Of a stretch of DNA of 64,000 bases, positions 44,963 to 56,597 are shown piece by piece. Within the stretch, counting starts at the first letter, position 1. Every line of letters starts with the position of its first letter. Position numbers and translations under genes: made by a program. The notes under the pieces were generated by a model. The model did no database searches, was not told the DNA's origin, and saw only the letters and a program-made list of their open reading frames with translations. The stretch is taken from positions 117,505,842 through 117,569,841 of the forward strand of contig OX235270.1 in the NCBI GenBank assembly GCA_944472135.2. Reading direction: 5' to 3'. This DNA is from Trichobilharzia regenti. Taxonomy: Eukaryota; Platyhelminthes; Trematoda; Strigeidida; Schistosomatidae.

Positions 44963-47746
44963 TGATAAAATTGATTTTTACTGTTTCAAAATCGACCTTT
45001 CACTATAGTAGTATTAATAAAGCTTTATTTGAGACGATATGTACACACATGGTACAGAAATTCTCAGTGTATTTCGTCTTCGTACAGGATTTACATGTAA
45101 AGTAATAACTTGAAGTATGTCGTGCAAAGTAGTGTTGTTGCATACGAAGACAGAACCAATTATGTTCATTATTTCTTGGTTTCCTACGTGAATCTCACAG
45201 CGTTTCTCTGAAAGCTAACTAAATTTGCTCGAGTTTATGTAGTGATTACCTGACACATTTCCCTGATTAAAACAATAAATGAAGAATAGTTTAAGTGTTT
45301 TGATAGATGGAAATTCTGGTAGTTCAGTAATTTGGTGAGGTTGCTGTTTCGGGGTTATTTTATCGGTCGACTAGTTTTTATTAATTCCATATTAGTTTGA
45401 TCATTAAATGTATCACACAGTGATCAAACTAATATGGAATTACTTAATACCACAGTGCCCAAGTTTTACACATATATTAACATAGTTTTTTATTAAATAA
45501 ACACGTATAGTTTGCCGATGAAGGAAACTAATAAAGTAAAAACGCATGTTATACAGCTTTAGTACTTATTATTATTATTCAGCTGAAGTTTGTGCAGCGT
45601 AGTATATAAAGTTTTTAAAGTAGTGTAACCGTTCTTCAAACCTAATACATAAATTTTCTCCGAGGCTATCGAGTTATATCATAATTCTGTTTTGCGGTTA
45701 TTCTACGTGCATTTTGTTGTTTTATCAGATTGTGTCCATAACTTCAGTTTCTTAGCGAATCGAATTTTTAGCAGTCATTACATAATGTGTGTAAAAGTTG
45801 GATACTGTGGTGGTTTGTGTGTAATTTTCGAAAATGAAAGTTTTGAAGCTGTGTGGTTATAGCTGATACGATTATAAAGAATAAATTGTGTTCGAAACGT
45901 CATGTAATAATATTTAATAAACAAACTAATATGGAGTCTTCACATGTATCTCAATGACCTGTCCAACTAAAAGTGTTATCATTTAACGCTTGGCACTCGA
46001 TTCTGCTGTGTTTATGCGTACTTCAGATTTCTTGTCTTTGCAGTTCAAAGGCTATCGTATTGTGTTTATCTATTGGTTGCTTATTAGTCTTTTGTGTTTC
46101 TCATCTGATGAATAGATCTGGCTCGCCCGGATTCAAATCACAAGACGGCAGGGTTTACGGATCAAGAAAGACAAGGTTTCACGAAGCTATTGTCATCTGC
46201 CAATTTAATCGACACATATCGTCATTTTTATCCAGACCGTCGAGAAGCTTATTCCTTTTGGAGCTATCGAGCTGGTGCACGGCCAGTCAATAATGGATGG
46301 TAAATCATTTTTGATCTGTTATTGTCATTTAGTGTCGACCTTGTCATTCGTTGGTATAAGGATAACTTTGTCAGTGTTTATTCTCTAAGCATTTCACTTG
46401 TTCCACAAATATGCTACAAGAAAAATTGAAGTCGTGGGTTGTGGTACATATTTATAGAGTGTGTTGGTGTTGTCATATAAGACTGGAAATACTCACTGAC
46501 TCACGAAGAAAACAAACTACAATTCAGCAAAAGATTTCTTTATTGACAAAATCATCTCCAACGGCTGTTTAATCATATCCATATTTACTAATTAATAATA
46601 GAGAGGAGGAGTGGTCTTGCTGATGCAATGACCCAAAAGTCGTTTCCGGAGGTAAAAAAATCACATAATCAGTAAGAAAATAGAAGTAAGGATTTGAAAT
46701 CGGATAATATGAAAATTGTCATTAGATGAGGAGCAAACTCGTTGAGTGTCCACTTGACAATTGTGAAGGTGAAAAAAAACTCGTTAAATGAAAATCCCAA
46801 GAATGATAATGACGGGTTATTCACTCAGAGTAGAAGAATTTAAGCCTAGTGGAATGAGAGACAAGACAAACCTTTTCTGCACACAGAGTTCGAGCTTGAA
46901 TCTATTAAATCGCTAACACCATGCACAATTCTCAGAGTTTAACACCCCTTGTACTATTTGGCACTTGTAGATAATTTCTAAAGAGGTGGCACTGCTTGAT
47001 TCAAATTTATTGACTTGTCCTCCTGATGCCACCGGATGATTCACAGATATTATTCTACCAATCATCTCACTATCCATAGTCTACCAGACCCGTTTGAACT
47101 TGTTAATTTGATAAGGGGAGTGTGTCAGAAGAGAGGATTATGTGTTTATAGTTTAATGTTCTATTCAAATAATGTGTCCCACGAGAAATGTTTACCTCCT
47201 ACTTCACATTATTGGTGGTAAAAATTTAAATGTGGGTATTCCAATCCACCACTTCGGAGAACTACTACCGTATGGTACTTTTAATGTGCTATAACAGTGT
47301 ACGGACAAATAGCTCAGGCGGTAACTTAGTCACTATGCGGCCCACTTCTTACACACTAATTTATTAGAAGCCTACAAAATAACGTGTTACGACCGACAAT
47401 TGAAAGTTTTCATCTGTAGAAAAGAAACATGAATAATAATACATTCATCATATGCAATAAAGGTATTGACATAGCATTTTTAATATCAGAGGTGAACAAG
47501 CTCTGACATTCAGTTAAGTTGACATCAGAATCCTTAGCCAATATTGGATTTCATTTCTTGGATTTTTCATTGAAACATTTGTAAGCGACATTTTAACCAG
47601 GCTGTGGTTTTTATTTCAGGCATCTGTTCTGCACTCTTAGTTTTATCTATAAATTTTGCCGGCTATCCATTTTGTACCTGTCAGAGTCTTTCTGCATTTA
47701 TCTACACTTTTTGATTTTTAAAGGTGAGGAATGCATGAGACTTCTC

Positions 47747-47820
<74 letters not shown>

Positions 47821-50800
47821 AAATCCACTCATATAACTTATAATGGAGGTCAAGGTTCAAACAAAATACAAACACGCAAAATTTAATGGTCGGATACTTT
47901 GAAAATTGAGTTGTATGGTCAAGACAAGAGGAGAGAAGTTGATGATGAGTAGCAGTGTAGTGAGTTTAACGCAAGTCGTAGAAACGAAAAAGAACTGAAT
48001 TCCATCGAAGCAAAAATGGGGGTGGGGTGGTAGGGTAAAAACAGAAGATTATGCAGTCACTTGACACAAAGAGATTAGACATTGGGCCATCAAGACAAGG
48101 AAAGACTAATACGTGAATCTTTCTGAACACATAAGTCAGGTTTTAAACTTTTGATAGCGATTGCTTCGGCAAATCTGAGGAGAGATGAGTTATACTGTCT
48201 TTAAACAATCTTCAGGGATGTCAAGATTTCCACCTCACGACCCGTGTCAACAGGATATCTGGCACTGTCACTGTTCAAAGCATTTGTCCCATTGAGACGT
48301 TAACTTTTTGGTACATATTCAGAGAGTCTGAGATATGCCTTTTTTTCTGTTCTCCCAATGTAACTGCTCCTGCCGGTACACGTAGATTTGTATACACAAT
48401 TAGTGTTAATATAGGAAGGGCATTTATCAACCTTTGATCGCACCAGAGTTTTCTGTTCGACAAACAAGAACTAATGCCGTTGCAGGATAGGGTCTAGCTA
48501 AAGAAGTTACCAATATTCTGCTGATTATCCCAATTTAAATATTGAAAGATAGGAATAAATGGGTGATCAAATTATTAAAATCAATCATATAATAACAACT
48601 AAAAGTGGGATAGTCACAGTAATAGACAGAAGGGGGTGTATTGCCAATTTTTACGTTCCCGGTCTCGTGATAGGGTGAAAGAGACATATCTAGTATGGGG
48701 CGTAGGGGCACTTCTGATTTATACACTTTCGGTAGACCATATATACGTGAGATGGTGCTCTCTGTGGGTTTTATGTTTTCGAAAGTTTTTGGTGATACAT
48801 ACCCTTTACCCTTCAAATCCTTTAATAAGTTTGTTATCTCTCTCTCCACTTTCTCCGTATGATCTTTCATTGCTTTCGGCTTCTGAAACTTGCTGCCGTT
48901 AGCTAGTATGGAGTTCATCTTGTTGATGTAGTCCTGCCTATCCATAATTACAATTCCCGGTCCCTTATCCGGCCTGGTAATAACTATGTTTTCATTTCGT
49001 CTTAGTCTTTTAACAGCTTCTCGATGCTCTTTTGTGAGTATACTGTGGGGCTTATTTTTATCCTTCTGTCTATACTAATAGCAACAGTCTACCAGGATTT
49101 ATTTGAATCTTTCTAGGTTCTCATCAGAGGAGGCGACTAAGTCCCCTGTTTGTACATAGAAGTTCTCGAACTGTACATCGGTGTCAATCTGACTAATCTC
49201 CGTACGAAAATCGCAAAACTTGGGTCCTAGAGATAACTCTTCAAGTTGTAGTTTGCCAAGAGTCACACTAGAAAAGTTATGGACGTACCTTTCTGGATTA
49301 GCAAGAAATCTACATTCGGGAGTTCGGCTTTCTAAGCCTTTCATAAGTTGTGTTCGTCTTTTCGAGGAGTTAGATTCGGCGATTTCATCGACATATTCCA
49401 TAATTTGTAGTCTCATATCCTCTGCAAGGTCGAGAAGTGCATAATTTCTTTGTGATATATTTAATTCTAGTTGTGTGATGTCACACTGTATTGATTCGAT
49501 TTCTGGATACAATCCTTTATAAATTCGATACATATTCATCATTCGTAGAATATGCACTTAATCAGCTCGAATCAATACAGTGCGACATCACACAACTAGA
49601 ATTAAATATATCACAAAGGAATTATGCACTTCTCGACCTTGCAGAGGATATGAGACTACAAATTATGGAATATGTCGATGAAATCGCCGAATCTAACTCC
49701 TCGAAAAGACGAACACAACTTATGAAAGGCTTAGAAAGCCGAACTCCCGAATGTAGATTTCTTGCTAATCCAGAAAGGTACGTCCATAACTTTTCTAGTG
49801 TGACTCTTGGCAAACTACAACTTGAAGAGTTATCTCTAGGACCCAAGTTTTGCGATTTTCGTACGGAGATTAGTCAGATTGACACCGATGTACAGTTCGA
49901 GAACTTCTATGTACAAACAGGGGACTTAGTCGCCTCCTCTGATGAGAACCTAGAAAGATTCAAATAAATCCTGGTAGACTGTTGCTATTAGTATAGACAG
50001 AAGGATAAAAATAAGCCCCACAGTATACTCACAAAAGAGCATCGAGAAGCTGTTAAAAGACTAAGACGAAATGAAAACATAGTTATTACCAGGCCGGATA
50101 AGGGACCGGGAATTGTAATTATGGATAGGCAGGACTACATCAACAAGATGAACTCCATACTAGCTAACGGCAGCAAGTTTCAGAAGCCGAAAGCAATGAA
50201 AGATCATACGGAGAAAGTGGAGAGAGAGATAACAAACTTATTAAAGGATTTGAAGGGTAAAGGGTATGTATCACCAAAAACTTTCGAAAACATAAAACCC
50301 ACAGAGAGCACCATCTCACGTATATATGGTCTACCGAAAGTGTATAAATCAGAAGTGCCCCTACGCCCCATACTAGATATGTCTCTTTCACCCTATCACG
50401 AGACGGAAAAGTGGCTGGTACAGCTACTTCAATCCTTGCATGGCGAGTTAGTGAAGCATAGCATCAAGGATACCTTTGAATTTATTGATAAGATCAAAAA
50501 CTTGAATGCAACTGGCGAATACATGGCATCACTTGATGTTTCATCTCTATTCACTAATGTGCCTCTAGTGGAAACCATCGATTATATCTGCAAACAGACT
50601 ATAGAAAGGAAATTGTGCACTGATATTCCTATCTGTAATCTGAAACAACTACTTGTTAAATGTACAACGAATGTTCAGTTCCTGTTTAATAATGAAATAT
50701 ACAGACAGGTTGATGGAGTAGCCATAGGATCCCCACTGGGACCTATTTTCCCAAATATATTTCTAGCAAAACTAAAAAATAGTCCGTTGAAAGAGAAAAC

Positions 50801-53800
50801 AGCAAAAATGAAAATGTATCGGTCGTCACACGGATGACACTTTTGTAGTGTACGATGAAGGCTTAAGTAGTGGTTTGATTTTGAACAACTTCAATAATGC
50901 TCACCCAGCGGTCCATTTCACCTACAAAGGAGAATAAAACGACTCTCTACACTTCCTCGACGTCCTACTAACGAGAAGAGAGGATGGTTCCGTCAAAAGA
51001 ACCATATTTAGAAAGCTAGAGACCAAAGCTCAGTATACACACTTCCTTAGCTTCGTACCGATGAAATAAAAACGTAATCTAATCAGGTGCTTAAGATTTA
51101 GAGCGAGGTCTATTTGTTCCGAAGACTGCGTAGAGAAAGAACTCCAGGTCATCCGGGACATTCTAACCGAGAACGGATATCCAGAGAAGTTCATTGAAAC
51201 CAACATAGGTGACAATAGTCGTAAACATGAACTAGCAACAGTGGAGAAAAAGCCTCTGTGTTTACGTCTCTAATTCAAGGGAGATACTCTTGTGGAGATT
51301 CTATCGCAACGTTTAATCAGGGCGATCAAGAAAACTTTCTACTCTGCACGTCTGTATCTATCCTTCAGTAGCCGTCCAATGTTCTCCCAGCAACTCAAAG
51401 ATGTCTTACCTAACCTTAGTCCTTTTTCATGCATATACCATTTCAACTGTTCCTGTGGTTCAAGTTATATAGGGCGCACGATTAGGCAGGTTCGTCTACG
51501 GGTTCGAGAACATTTACCAGCTTGGTTCAACAGGGGGGAAATTAATTGCATAAAAAGCTCGATCCTGTCACACTCGGTCGATACTGGACATTGTATCGAT
51601 GTCAACACAGCTTTCAGGGTTATATACCGAATTCCGAAGTCGTTATCACGTACAGTTCGCTTACGTCTTCTACACATAGCTGAAGCTGTTGCAATAAGAT
51701 TGACTAAACCGGAACTTTGTATCCAAAAAGAACAAGTCCAGACGCTGTTCCTACCGTGACGAAGCTTGGATTGATGATTCTTCTTCTCACCAAGAGTGCT
51801 CCTTCCCCTTAACCCTCTTGGTTTATTTCCTTTGCTTATTATTACAATTATTATTATTATTCGTCATAATATATGCCCTTCATGCAAACATTCCCTCAAT
51901 ACTATCGAATTTTTCATTTATACTATCCGGACTTATTATTTGTGATATTATCTCTTTTCTCAATATATACCTCCACCTGTTTCCTTTCACATATTCGTTA
52001 TTTCATTATGAACCTCTCATTGCAGTCTTACTATCTCCTGTTTAACACAGACCACTTTGTACTAGCCACTCACTCGCCCGATCCCTTTTATAACCTTGAA
52101 CTGACTTGTCAATTTTCGTACCCCGCACTCTATAAATACTTTTATCCCTCTTCTTTATTCTAAGGCCGAGGTAGAAATAAGGGTGCGCATAATTTTTTTG
52201 TCCACAAAATCTGAAGTAAATTCATCAACAATGAAAGCCTCCGGTGTTTTTAAAATTTTCAAACTGAGAGAACGTGGCAGCTTATTATGAGTTTAATAAA
52301 TTATCTTAAAATCATTGTTCGAGTTAGTTAAGTGACAAAAGTCTATTAAGTGTTTTAGAATAGAGTTTCTCACACTCGTTCTTTCTCTCTTGCAAAACCA
52401 TGCCGAGATATGTCACTGTATTCGTGTGGAAAGCATTCTCTGGCTACGACTGATGATGTACCTTGTTCCACAGGAACAGGTGAACTGATAGGTGCATATG
52501 AAGCTGGCCAGATAAGAGAGCTTTCCTTCCTTACAAAAAGATGTTCAAGGTGAGCTGGAGATTTACCAGAAAGAATGTCTTATTGGCTGAGCCTGAAGCT
52601 TGATCACCTTCTAATTCCAGATTCATGAAGATGATTTTCTTTGAAACCGAGTCAATGACCAGTTTAGAATGTTTATTCTTCGTGTTTTAATCAATAAATC
52701 GATGTGTATAACCGTTTTTTGCAAGCGTGGCTCTCAGGAAACAAAATTCTGCATGATTGCAGTCAGAATTACAAATATCTCATATCATATAGAAGAAGGA
52801 ATAGATTAGATTTCTTTTCCTGGGAATAGACACCCAACTATAGAAATCAGTTGATTGTCCATTCCATGCAAGTTTCCACTGGATTGATTTTTTAAGACAT
52901 CCGTCGTTACTTCTTCGGAGGAACACATCAAGAAAGTGAATGTTAAGCTCAAATTCCTTTTCTATGGTAAATTGTAAGGATGGATAGGAGTTTTTGAATG
53001 AAAGCAAGATATCACTAAGTAATGTATCCATAACATTAATAATGAGCCTGTTGTCTACGTATCTTCTGTAGGTATCAACGCAGTCAATAGCTATATATAT
53101 ATATATATATATATATATCTCGTTGTTGAAGCCAAGGAAGCGACACTAAGTGTGCATCTCAATAAAGAGTTCTTTTCCATATTAGTGTTTATTAAAATGT
53201 ATCACACAGTGAGACAGTATTGTATACTGGATGACGTTTGGAACACAATTTATTGTTGATAATCATATCAATTTTTGTCACACGACTTTGAAACTTGAGT
53301 TTTATAGTTTTCTTTGTTTTCTCCTATTTGTCGTATGGGCAGTAGAATTTTCCAGATATCAGGGACAGGTGATGAATCATTCCTATTACATGTATTTGCA
53401 GTGTATTCGATAAACAAAGCTTCTGTTATCAATCTCTCCCTCCACCCTGTGACATTAGATTTTAAAACTGTTATCCTATCCCATCCTATTGTATGGTTGT
53501 GTGTAACTCCATGTAGTGCTATAGCTGAACTACTCTCTAGATTTCTTATCTTATTCGGGTCAACCAGTCTAGATTTTGCTAAGTTTTATGTTCAACTAGT
53601 CTGACTGCCCTGTTCTACTAGTTTGACCTATGTATTTGTGAGGTCAAATACAGTGCCCAAGTTTTACACATATATTAAAAGAGTTCTTTTATAAGGGTTT
53701 TCGGCAGGCGTAAATTGCGTACATAGCAGAAAGTTTGTGTTAAACGTATTCGATAACATAGAGACATGAGTTTGTTCGAGGCATTAAAACCTTTGTAATT

Positions 53801-56597
53801 TATCTCCAATTGAAGACTGAGATACTAGCCTTTCATTTGGTCCCTATATTTTACCTAGGTACTGAGCATTACCGTGTAAGAGGAACGCGACATATACAGA
53901 ATCAGACGGAGAGGTAATCCTGCTTTATGGATTTTCGGTAGTCCATATAAATTTAGGGTTATAAAGTCGACAGGTCAGATGCATTCATATAAATTTAATG
54001 TAGTTATTGACTTATCCCTTAAATTTTTCAGCTGTGGATGATATTTGTTCATTTCACCCTCGAATTTGGCAAATTTCATCTGGTCAGTAAATGTCAATAA
54101 AGTTTTGCATATAACATAAGTCCATTTGATATAACACACAATTATCAGTATTGTACTGTATCAAACAAGCTTATCTAGTATGGAATTATATTCTACCATA
54201 GTGCTCAAATTCTACTCTTAAATTCAATTTGATTTTGTCGACATGTTGGCCACTGATCAAGACAGCCCCTTCATCTTTATCAGGTGGTCAACTTATGATA
54301 ATACCATGGTTTCACTTTGGTGCTTTAACTTGGTCTTTGTAATCTTTGGTCAACAAATTGTCAGATGGCAGCAATAAGGAGCTGTTGATTTGAAGTGTTG
54401 GAATTACTGCAATGATGCTGGTGTAAAATCGGAAGTCTAGCTGACTAACTTTTCAAATTGCACTTCTGTGTTCAGCCTGTTGACTCCAGGTATTATGCTG
54501 TTCGAGAACTTTTGACTCAATGACAGAGTTTGTAACCGACCTCTACTGATAGCAGTCGATAGATTTCTGACCGATTACTGTAAATATAAGTTTAATGGCT
54601 TTTTTTGTCATTCTTACCGCAACTTCGCCACAAGTTCCGTCACTGGGTTATAAGTTCGATTCCCTTAAGTATATTCACCTGTCGTCATGACTAGAAAAAA
54701 AAGTGGAGCGATAAAAAGGGGAATATGCGTATAGAAAACCTACATCACAAGATATACAGGTGGATCTACGTACTGGATATTTAATTATACTGTGTTTATG
54801 CTTGAAATGTACAGAACTAAAAACTGAGTCATTTGAAGCGTCGACATGGGTTTTCTATGTATATCCCCCTTTTTGCTGTATTACTCTCCTTTCCAGTCAT
54901 GAGGACAAATCAGTAAACTCGAGGAAAAATCATAATATCAATAATATATCTAGGTTAAGAAGAATTACTTAGTGGGTAAGAAAAAAGGAGTAATAAACTG
55001 AGTTGGTGAATGAATTCACAATCGAGGAATCATAAGCGTTAGATGAATAAAATGTAATCATTATGTTGATGAAAATACTGGTGGTAATAGAAGTGGTTAG
55101 TTAGCAGTGCGAACTCAAGAGGTTGAAAATGCATTGCGTAATTTTCATTCAAACGTAAGGTGATCAGTCACATAACATGGTAACTGTGTGATCTTACTTT
55201 GAGTAATAACTTTTACATCCGTGAAAATAAACTGGAGTATGAAACTGTCCTCACTGGGGGATAGCTTGATGATCTTCGCCACCATTTTTTTTTCTTCTAT
55301 GAGTACTAAGAAGGTGGATTCAGTATTTTCTTTTAGGAATATCTTCTCTTTCTTCATTCCTTTGTGTTTCGAGTGGAACACAAGGTGGTTTAGGGTTTGA
55401 GTTTTGAAGTTGCATTAACTTTGGTGTTGTTTTTACGAAGTGCAGTTGAAAGTAGTCTCGTGCACAATCTTCTCCCTTTATCAGGCTTAGTGCCGGCTAG
55501 GCGAGATTTAGGAATGCATCAGTCAGTCGGCAATCGAACCCTGACCACGTGCGTGGTGATTCTACCATTAGGCCGTCAACTCACAAAAGTACCAAATTGT
55601 CATATTGGTATGCGTTTAGATATTTATTCTACGAAAACCTAATAAACGGAGATAGAAAAAAGTTACTGCCTATTAAGTTAATGTAAAATAAAATTATTAC
55701 AAAATATCTTTCTGAGGTGTAGAGTAGTTTTCTGACAGGTGTAGGCATAGAAAAGAGTGAAACTAAAATCCAAGCCGTGGGGATTAGTTCTTTTAAATTT
55801 CCTGTAACTTTTTTCTTTCGGAGAATGAAATTAAAACACTTCTAATTTGTCGGTTTACGCTTTCAAATTAACCGTGTATACGATTATTTATTCCTTGCAC
55901 ATTACGCTACTGAAAAGTAGGATATTAAATCATTAGTGGAAATAGAATTCAGAGTATCATGTGACAAATCAGGAAGAAATATAAAGTGGAGTTGGAGTCA
56001 TGCTGCCCATATTCTCCCTGAAAAAAAGAATACACCATCGCGATCAGAACCTCGTTTCAATCCTGTGATTGGGCATTGCTTCATCACATGTTACAGTATG
56101 AATAAAATTCAATAGAACTTTAAACCTCACAGACTGATGTCGGTCATTTGAAAAACTAGGGAGTACTGGACATTTGTTTGGTCCTACTAGTCAGGGACTC
56201 TCCATCAGTGTGCACCCATGACCCCACCGAGGAGAATTCACAGGGCTTTGGATTCCGTCCCAATGGGTGAATGAGTTCGCCTCGTAATCTAAGGGTCCTG
56301 GGTTTGATCTCCTGTGGGGTCATGAGTGTGCATTATGTATGATAAAGTGTTGAAAAATGTTATCATCTGATATTTGTTTTAAAAGCGTTGTCACTAATCA
56401 GTTCATGCAAATCTCATGCATTTATATCATTACATCTCTGTTGTCATTGTATTTATTTTTCTTTGCTTTTCATTTTTAGGCGTTTAGACTACTTTTTAGT
56501 ATCTCAAAGGATTTTATCAAATGTAAACGATCAAGAGTTGCGTTGTGCTGTTACTGGCAGTGATCATTGTCCTGTTGTTCTATACCTTCAAATCTAA
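42032..56597 (+). CDS. APEX1: APEX1-like AP endonuclease (exonuclease III family), seven exons
   Basis: This is the base-excision-repair nuclease that cuts DNA 5' of abasic sites, acting mainly in the nucleus. Exons are 42032-42052, 42103-42180, 42212-42337, 42367-42637, 42670-42816, 46116-46299 and 56480-56597; they total 945 nt, giving 314 residues plus stop (human APE1 has 318). All introns are GT-AG: 50, 31, 29 and 32 bp, then 3299 and 10180 bp. A Lys/Glu/Ser-rich N-terminus (about 55 residues) resembles a nuclear-localisation tail. Catalytic positions are present: [16 protein letters not shown] (metal Glu), TAYVPN (Tyr), [11 protein letters not shown] (Asp, Asn), RLDYFL (Asp) and [11 protein letters not shown] (Asp-His). 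Human Asp70 is Asn here and the Cys65 site is Val, so the mammalian redox cysteine is absent. The start follows from frame continuity into the 21-bp first exon. Confidence 0.95.
43497..43690 (+). repeat. tRNA-derived SINE with A-rich tail
   Basis: The head 43499-43570 folds like a tRNA acceptor (GCGTCGG with CCGACGC) and has an A-box-like TAGCACAGTGGTTGG and a B box GTTCGATCC (43551). A ~100-bp body is followed by an A10 tail (43681-43690). TTTATAAGTT before it and TTTATAGGTT shortly after it could be a target duplication. It is probably transcribed by RNA polymerase III. Confidence 0.8.
44919..44958. repeat. TA dinucleotide microsatellite
   Basis: About 20 TA units. Confidence 0.95.
45382..45442. 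repeat. Perfect inverted repeat, 22-bp arms
   Basis: Arms 45382-45403 and 45421-45442 pair perfectly around a 17-bp loop (TTAAATGTATCACACAG). Related pieces (CCATATTAGT..., ATGTATCACACAGTG, CAGTGCCCAAGTTTTACACA) recur near 53180 and 53650 beside Penelope-like fragments, so this is probably the edge of such an element. Confidence 0.85.
46300..48099 (+). other. Start of intron 6 (10.2 kb) of the APEX1-like gene
   Basis: No gene recognised. Holds the AT tract at 47749-47816. Penelope-like elements follow downstream in the same intron. Confidence 0.6.
47749..47816. repeat. AT dinucleotide microsatellite (68 bp)
   Basis: About 34 AT units without a visible interruption. Confidence 0.95.
48100..49498 (-). 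pseudogene. Penelope-like element, minus copy, RT core deleted
   Basis: From 49498 downward it encodes the N-terminal region ([20 protein letters not shown]) and the start of RT ([40 protein letters not shown]). At 48662 the match to the plus copy ends. After a gap of about 180 bp a GIY-YIG endonuclease remnant follows at 48480-48100 ([47 protein letters not shown]). The RT motifs between are deleted. The N-terminal part shares TAA and TAG stops with the plus copy. The RT + GIY-YIG pairing is diagnostic for Penelope-like elements. Confidence 0.8.
48662..50404. repeat. Large inverted repeat, ~838-bp arms, 68-bp spacer
   Basis: Left arm 48662-49498 and right arm 49567-50404 are reverse complements; I noticed only a couple of single-base differences. 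The arms meet head to head at the 5' side of the Penelope-like ORF. Confidence 0.92.
49491..51759 (+). pseudogene. Penelope-like element, plus copy, with RT and GIY-YIG domains
   Basis: N-terminal region 49491-49964, RT 50121-about 51250, GIY-YIG 51292-51759, most of it in one path of frames. RT motifs: [50 protein letters not shown] and, after a frameshift near 50827, [11 protein letters not shown], where family members have [19 protein letters not shown] follows. Endonuclease: [34 protein letters not shown]. Breaks: TAA at 49965 with a TAG shortly after, the frameshift, and TAA at 50935, 51067 and 51271. The element is inactive but nearly complete. It lies in intron 6 of the APEX1-like gene in the sense orientation. 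Confidence 0.85.
51760..52399 (+). other. No gene recognised; probably 3' flank of the Penelope-like element
   Basis: A pyrimidine-rich, ATT-repeat-containing stretch with no coding motif. It could be the 3' UTR of the preceding element. Confidence 0.4.
52400..53100 (-). pseudogene. Second Penelope-like RT fragment, minus strand
   Basis: From 53100 downward it reads [12 protein letters not shown] (the catalytic box with the last Asp changed to Asn), then [34 protein letters not shown] and [14 protein letters not shown]. It is a different lineage from the 49.5-kb element. It stops at the TA tract and lacks the earlier RT motifs. Confidence 0.7.
53092..53118. repeat. TA dinucleotide tract (27 bp)
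   Basis: About 13 TA units next to a Penelope-like fragment. Confidence 0.9.
53330..53650 (-). pseudogene. GIY-YIG endonuclease remnant (Penelope-like), minus strand
   Basis: Starting near 53640 it reads [13 protein letters not shown], then degraded sequence including DKKSRE and [22 protein letters not shown] is the core of GIY-YIG in these elements. Stops are frequent. Confidence 0.55.
53880..54110 (-). pseudogene. Penelope-like RT N-terminal remnant, minus strand
   Basis: It reads [20 protein letters not shown] and then [20 protein letters not shown], the GLPK-H/V-K box that starts Penelope-like RTs. It could belong to the same minus-strand element as 52400-53100, separated by later rearrangement. 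Confidence 0.65.
54111..55480. other. No gene recognised (intron 6)
   Basis: AT-rich. Short ORFs such as 54760-54972 and 55381-55145 (minus) lack recognisable motifs. Confidence 0.5.
55490..55585 (-). repeat. tRNA-like (SINE head) sequence
   Basis: On the minus strand GACGGCCTAATGGTAGAATC (A-box region) is followed by CACCACGCACGTGGTCAGG and GGTTCGATTGCC (B box). The layout resembles the SINE heads at 41.1 and 43.5 kb but the sequence differs. Too degenerate at the acceptor stem for a functional tRNA. Confidence 0.55.
56200..56345 (+). repeat. Possible tRNA-like repeat
   Basis: TGAGTTCGCCTCGTAATCTA followed by GGGTCCTGGGTTTGATCTCC resembles an A/B-box arrangement, and GACCCCAC / GTGGGGTC pair around it. 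Low confidence. Confidence 0.35.

Larger units (their letters stand above)
42817..46115 (+). other. Intron 5 of the APEX1-like gene (3.3 kb)
   Basis: Contains a SINE (43497-43690), a TA tract (44919-44958) and a hairpin (45382-45442). Otherwise nothing recognisable. Confidence 0.85.

Noticed and set aside
44842..45105. 87-codon ORF containing a Tyr-Ile repeat
   Set aside because: The repeat is only the translated TA microsatellite.
55145..55381. 78-codon minus-strand Lys/Ile-rich ORF
   Set aside because: Low complexity in an intron; no motif and no supporting splice context.
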